From contig CAXIPT010000008.1 in the NCBI GenBank assembly GCA_964030475.1, forward strand, positions 1,744,086-1,808,085: 64,000 nt of DNA, written 5' to 3'. Positions 59,905 through 64,000 of this stretch are shown here, piece by piece (positions within the stretch are counted from its first letter, which is position 1; the number at the start of each line of letters is the position of its first letter). This DNA is from Tethya wilhelma. Lineage: Eukaryota > Porifera > Demospongiae > Tethyida > Tethyidae. The notes below the pieces were generated by a model, which was given only the letters and a program-made list of their open reading frames with translations, was not told the DNA's origin and made no database searches. A program made the position numbers and the translations under genes.

Positions 59905-60214
59905 ACAAACATCTCTGGATTATATATACAGGTGTTATACATTTTTGTGCTCAGATGTGATTTTATATTACTGTTTGTAGTTGTTAAATTGTGTGAGTCA
60001 TTATTATGGTTATATAAAAACTTTGCATTCTTCCGTAATCTCTCTGCGGATTATCCCCATTTTATATCCACTTGCTCGCCCCACAATACCTTGCATTCAT
60101 TATCCATGTGCCACAATATGAACACTGGAGTACACGTGCACGTGCACGTGCACGTGACTTGGAAACTGGGGCATGTGTGCCTCCTTGATCCTGGCCTTAT
60201 AAAAAGCCAGATTT
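59905..60214 (+). promoter_or_regulatory. Putative promoter of the CARD gene: four abutting CACGTG boxes and TATAAAAAG
   Basis: 60133-60156 is CACGTG four times with no spacer. TATAAAAAG follows at 60198-60206 and the proposed start codon at 60215. CACGTG is the core of bHLH (Myc/USF/CLOCK-type) sites. The TATA-like motif lies too near the ATG for a standard start site, so either the TATA or the ATG assignment may be wrong. Confidence 0.45.
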
Positions 60215-61796
60215 ATGGACCTCCAAGGTATGTGTGATCATGGATATTATGGCTATAATATTCATGGTATGATCAAGCTAATTTACAGGTTAATTGTATT
60301 CAAAATGTAACCTGATACTACCATATATAGACCAGATCACAGCAGATCACATCAAAGATCATCATGTGGTGGTAATGCAACAAATTGACTTGCCAACTCT
60401 GCTCCCATTGCTCCAAGAAAAAGGCATTCTTTCTTCCTCAGACCTTGAACGGGTCTCAGACAGCACACACCATGGTAGCATAGAACGCACTGGCTTTTTG
60501 CTCCATTCTCTCTACAAAGAAGGTCAAAGGGCAATTGATACTTTTATTGAGTGCCTTCGTAGTAGTAGGAAGATTCCAGGACACAGAAAGATACTCCAAC
60601 TTTTAGAAGAAGGAGAACCCGAACTGCCGGGGCGATCTCCTCTGTTTGACATCCTGGATGAAAACCTTGATGTGATTGAAAGGCAGATTAATCTGACGTC
60701 TTTTCTGAATGCGTTAACACACGCTGGGACTTTGAAAATCTCTAATTTCTTAGATCTCCAGAATCCTGATCGAAGTGTACGTCAGAATCTTGAACGGCTA
60801 ATTAGTGTGCTTGATCAGCAAGGTTCCCGTGGTTTTATCAATTTCTTATCCTGCTTACACAATGACCCAGAGCCTGCTCATGAAACTCTCTTCAACATCC
60901 TGTTCCAGAGAGGTATGTTTGTATTTATTCAATATCTAAGTAAAATAGCAGGTTTAAATACCTGATATGATATATTTATTGTAGTGAAAGCGTTCTTCAA
61001 GCATGACCCAAGAAGTGAAGATGTTGGAAATAGTGACAAAATAGAGTTGCTTCAGTTGGAGACAAGGGACGCTAGTGTTGGCATAGAGTATCAGAGGAGA
61101 TTAAAGCAACACAAGGACAGGCTCATTGCCGAGATCAACTTCACTGAATTGCTTCCCCATCTTAAGCAACAGAATATTCTTCAAAGAGAAGATATAGAGT
61201 ACTTAGATAGTGTGAAGCCTGAGTTGCAGAATGCCCATCTGATAAATTTACTAGAAAAAGTAGATGCCTCTGCCATTGAAAAGTTTGTACAGTGCTTGAA
61301 GGATTCTGCTGGACACCAAGGATTGCATGAATTGTTCCGTAAGTTTTTATTATTTTTGCTAATTTAGTATGTATAGATGTACAATGAGACTAATGTTGCC
61401 TTGATGTAAGTAAGAAGTGGGGTTGTTGCATCATTTTTAACTCCTAAAGCAATATCTCTGTACAATATGCCACTGACATTCACGTATCATTGTAGACACC
61501 TCTTGTGCCTACATCTTACTAATATAACTCTGTACACAAAGCATTCCAGTTGTATTACAGCAACCACAGCCCATTAATTTTTTGTCATCTCATGATCTGT
61601 GCAATGAAAATCAGATACAAATCGTTCGTGTGATATAGCCTCCCACTCATACTGCACTGAAATGTTGGTAGAATGTGGCGTTGCATAATGTTATAATTAT
61701 GTTCTTTCTCTCTCTTTCTTTCAGTTGCTCGTAGTGAACCTCCTCAATTTCCAGCTAGCTCTGTTGATGCTCAGAAAAGAACTTCACACAAACATG
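60215..61796 (+). CDS. Protein with three tandem CARD-like domains (3' end not resolved)
   Basis: Exons 60215-60227 (MDLQ), 60331-60912, 60985-61338 and 61725-61796 all join in phase 1, giving about 340 codons before a donor at 61797. Three repeats share the six-helix CARD pattern. First: LPTLLPLLQEKGILSSSD, FLLHSLYKEGQRAIDTFIE and CLR. Second: LTSFLNALTHAGTLKISN, LERLISVLDQQGSRGFINF and LSCL. Third: FTELLPHLKQQNILQRED, LINLLEKVDASAIEKFVQ and CLKD. CARDs mediate homotypic assembly in apoptosis and innate immune signalling. No caspase, NACHT or kinase domain is visible yet; further exons may lie at 62-64 kb or beyond. The type could be DED or death domain instead, but the G-x-x-A-x-x-x-F-x-x-C-L ending favours CARD. 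Confidence 0.72.
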
Positions 61797-62926
61797 GTAA
61801 GCTAGAGAATATATTGCCAACATATGATTTAAAAATACATACCCTATAGCCCAAAATATTGGCGAAAATTTTAATTTGACAGTTTTACGATCAAAGTTCA
61901 AATCGTCAAATTTAAGTCTGTCAATATTTTGGCCAACGTATATGCATGTACTATGTGCACGCACAAATTGTCAAATTAAAATTTGTCCATATTTATATTT
62001 TACATCCTGTAGAACCTGTCAAATTTTTTTGACCATCAATAGTTCCAGCTATACCATAGTCTCATGCTTGCACTCTTCCATTAATTTTAGTCTCACACTT
62101 GCTCCGCCCATCTGCTCTTGTACAAGCAGAATGTAATTTACGTACTACCTCAGCAAAATACATTCGTGTGCATTTATAAAAGGCAAGACTACACTATCAC
62201 TACCAATGTCCTCTAGCATGGTAAAGCAGCGTTCCTAGCTGCAAACGATGGCAAATCAATCTTATAACTTTAGCTATCACGCAACTTGCTCCCGAATCTG
62301 TAAACAGCAGTTCACTAATGAATCATTTAATTGGTCACAGCAGATTTCTGACGCCGGTATAAGATCTGGTATAGGCATGCAACCAGACCCTCTCCTTGTG
62401 GAGCGTATGGGCGGCTTCAGGAGACTACTTGCCCCTGGATCTCTCTTCATTCTGAGAGCCTGGTTGGGTTGTCACACATGTAATGAATAGCAACAAAATG
62501 GAATAGCTTTTGCGGTTCAATCTTAGTATTATGGGAAAACTTAAACTGTGAAAATAATCAAACTTTGGTAAACAGTATACCTTTATTTCTTACCAGTTGT
62601 AACTTGTACAGTGCTTTTGAGATTGGGTTAAAGGGCATGTCTATCCTGTTGTACCCTATCAAAATTAATTTTTAAGAAGCCATCTGTTCAGTCTCTATCT
62701 CCATCAGATAAGTGGTCTACACAAAACCTAGAGTACACTATCAATCAGCAGGGAAAGTACTATATGTGTATTAGATTATGTGGACAAACCACAAAGTCAT
62801 TTTGTGTTATGTACCTTCAAGAAAATCAATGAAGCTGCAGTGCTTGGTTATGGATGGCAATGTTAGCCTAATCTGTTTGTGCGATAGAGACAGCTGGCTA
62901 GCCTCATTCCCAGGCCTGCCAAAAAG
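61797..62926. other. Repeat-bearing stretch after CARD exons
   Basis: 61846-62060 is a second copy of the repeat at 38868-39050 (ends CTATAGCCC and CCAGCTATACC; internal GTCAAATTTTTTTGAC). An open frame at 62248-62490 encodes 80 residues that I do not recognise. No further CARD exon could be supported. Confidence 0.45.
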
Positions 62927-63743
62927 TGGGCCTGGTACACACAGTTTGGGCGTGCACTTGATCACCCTAGAATTGCAGGGCGTTTGGAATCTAAGTGTCT
63001 GTATATTTTGACATCATTTCTCAATTAGTGTACCTTGAACCCCCATTCTAAAAATATGAAGCATGGTGAAGAGAAGTAATCTGCAGCAGTAGGAGTAGTT
63101 TTAGCCAAAACTTTTAACCTAGAGAAGATCACTGGATGTATTTCTATCTATCTCTTATTTTTGTCGCATTTTGAAAGCATAGATACTCGAGTACTCACTG
63201 CTGTCAATTACTTTACCAATACACCTTCTTCATCTAATCAGGTACTACTAGATTAGTTTTTCTGTACACAAATGTTATCAAAGCATCCATAGCACATCTA
63301 TGAACACACCCACAAATCTTCTCAAAACCACGTGGTTTCTCAGTGTTGACAGGAGCTTATGAGCGTTGCGAAGCAACGCGAAGGAGCGTCCATCTAGGGC
63401 CTATATTGAGTTTCACGTTTCGTAATTGTTGCAATAGTTCAAACTTCCTTTTTAGGAAAGTAAGTTGTGATACTCCAAATGTAGCATAAGTGTTGTGAAC
63501 AGACAACTATATGAATATAATTATAACTTAGCGCTTTGCAATACTTATCAGATCCTGCACCCACTTATCAGCCACTTATGTTACAAGCAATATGCAGGCA
63601 GGTGCTGTGACATATAAGGTAATGTCTAGTACATAATTACGAAACGTGAAATCACTAGTAAGACGCTCCTTCGCGTTGCTTGCAACGCTCATAAGCTCCT
63701 GGTGTTGATTACGCACATGCGCAAACAGTGTGTACCAGGCCCA
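62927..63743. mobile_element. Outer inverted-repeat element (16-bp perfect ends)
   Basis: TGGGCCTGGTACACAC (62927-62942) is repeated as its exact complement at 63728-63743, with further imperfect pairing inward (AGTTTGGGCGTGC against GCGCAAACAG). It encloses a second, complete element at 63350-63701. Confidence 0.6.
63350..63701. mobile_element. Nested MITE with long inverted repeats and 7-bp target duplication
   Basis: Ends CAGGAGCTTATGAGCGTTGC and its complement; pairing continues through GCGAAGGAGCGTC and TTTCACGTTTCGTAATT. Perfect flanking repeats GTGTTGA lie at 63343-63349 and 63702-63708. Each arm also contains its own small hairpin (GCGTTGC-GAA-GCAACGC). About 352 bp, no coding capacity; hAT-like by its CAGG end and 7-8 bp duplication. 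Confidence 0.78.
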
Positions 63744-64000
63744 AACAATCAAGGCTAACAGCTGGCTAAAAGAATTCATCATGACTTTAACTATTGCCGG
63801 TGTGCCCTTAGCGCCAGTTAGCTTAATTGATATCCATAATCAGCTTAGTTTCTTTGGCAGCAAGTTTCTAGACATGAACACACCTACAGTGTATGTGTCA
63901 GTACAAGTGCATGTGATATTGTGCATGAATGCTGAACTAGCACAATTAAGGCAACTCTTATGCTGACTCCTAGTAATACTGTATTCTGTTATGCAGACAA

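Noticed and set aside
60198..60206. TATAAAAAG as a certain TATA box
   Set aside because: It lies 9 bp from the proposed ATG, too close for standard initiation; reported only as a motif.
62248..62490. 80-residue plus-strand frame after the CARD exons
   Set aside because: No domain, and no in-phase acceptor linking it to 61796 was found. Chance frame likely.

Overview
The window is nuclear DNA from a multicellular animal with a compact, intron-rich genome. Most introns are about 60-100 bp with GT-AG borders, and gene spacing is tight. Akirin, OSCP1, DPY19, FANCB, MOSPD2 and vault PARP (PARP4) homologues, together with tripartite-motif, CARD and phosphotyrosine-scaffold genes, fit a metazoan. 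Their divergence and the short introns make a sponge or other non-bilaterian my best guess, but this is inference. The DNA is AT-rich, with many (CA/GT)n microsatellites and small inverted-repeat elements. Single N bases lie at 19004, 22394 and 46883.

Layout. 0.2-1.7 kb: a membrane-anchored fucosyltransferase-like gene (minus). 1.9-12.2 kb: a PARP4 gene (plus) that carries, in frame between its vWA domain and its vault-binding C-terminus, a complete four-EF-hand calmodulin and an actin N-terminal segment. 12.5-15.7 kb: an intronless phosphofructokinase with a 648-bp in-frame tandem duplication, one copy of which has a stop codon. 16.2-21.4 kb: DPY19 C-mannosyltransferase (minus). 22-27 kb and 31.6-34.3 kb: two RING/B-box/coiled-coil genes ending in an ALK-like glycine-rich domain (minus); the second has lost its FN3 core. 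Between them is a nearly intronless FAD-oxidoreductase-like gene (plus).

34.5-37.6 kb: OSCP1 (plus). 37.9-41.6 kb: akirin (plus). 41.8-44.4 kb: transposon-rich spacer with a composite inverted-repeat element and a tRNA-derived SINE head. 44.4-51.6 kb: a p190RhoGAP-type GTPase plus FF domain fused to a roughly 1000-residue tail with eleven Y-x-N motifs and no RhoGAP domain. 51.8-55.7 kb: FANCB-like (minus), whose start codon lies 17 bp from that of divergent MOSPD2 (55.7-59.9 kb, plus). 60.2-61.8 kb and onward: a triple-CARD gene with four abutting CACGTG boxes just upstream. 62-64 kb: nested MITE-like elements.

The genes do not form an operon or one pathway. Two head-to-head pairs (1.7 kb and 55.7 kb) and two further divergent spacers (27 kb and 34.3 kb) suggest shared promoters. 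The strongest novelty candidates are the PARP4-calmodulin-actin chimera, the GTPase-FF-phosphotyrosine scaffold, and the RING/B-box-FN3-glycine-rich pair. Exon models were read by eye from splice sites and phase; no similarity search was run, and family names rest on remembered family sequences.
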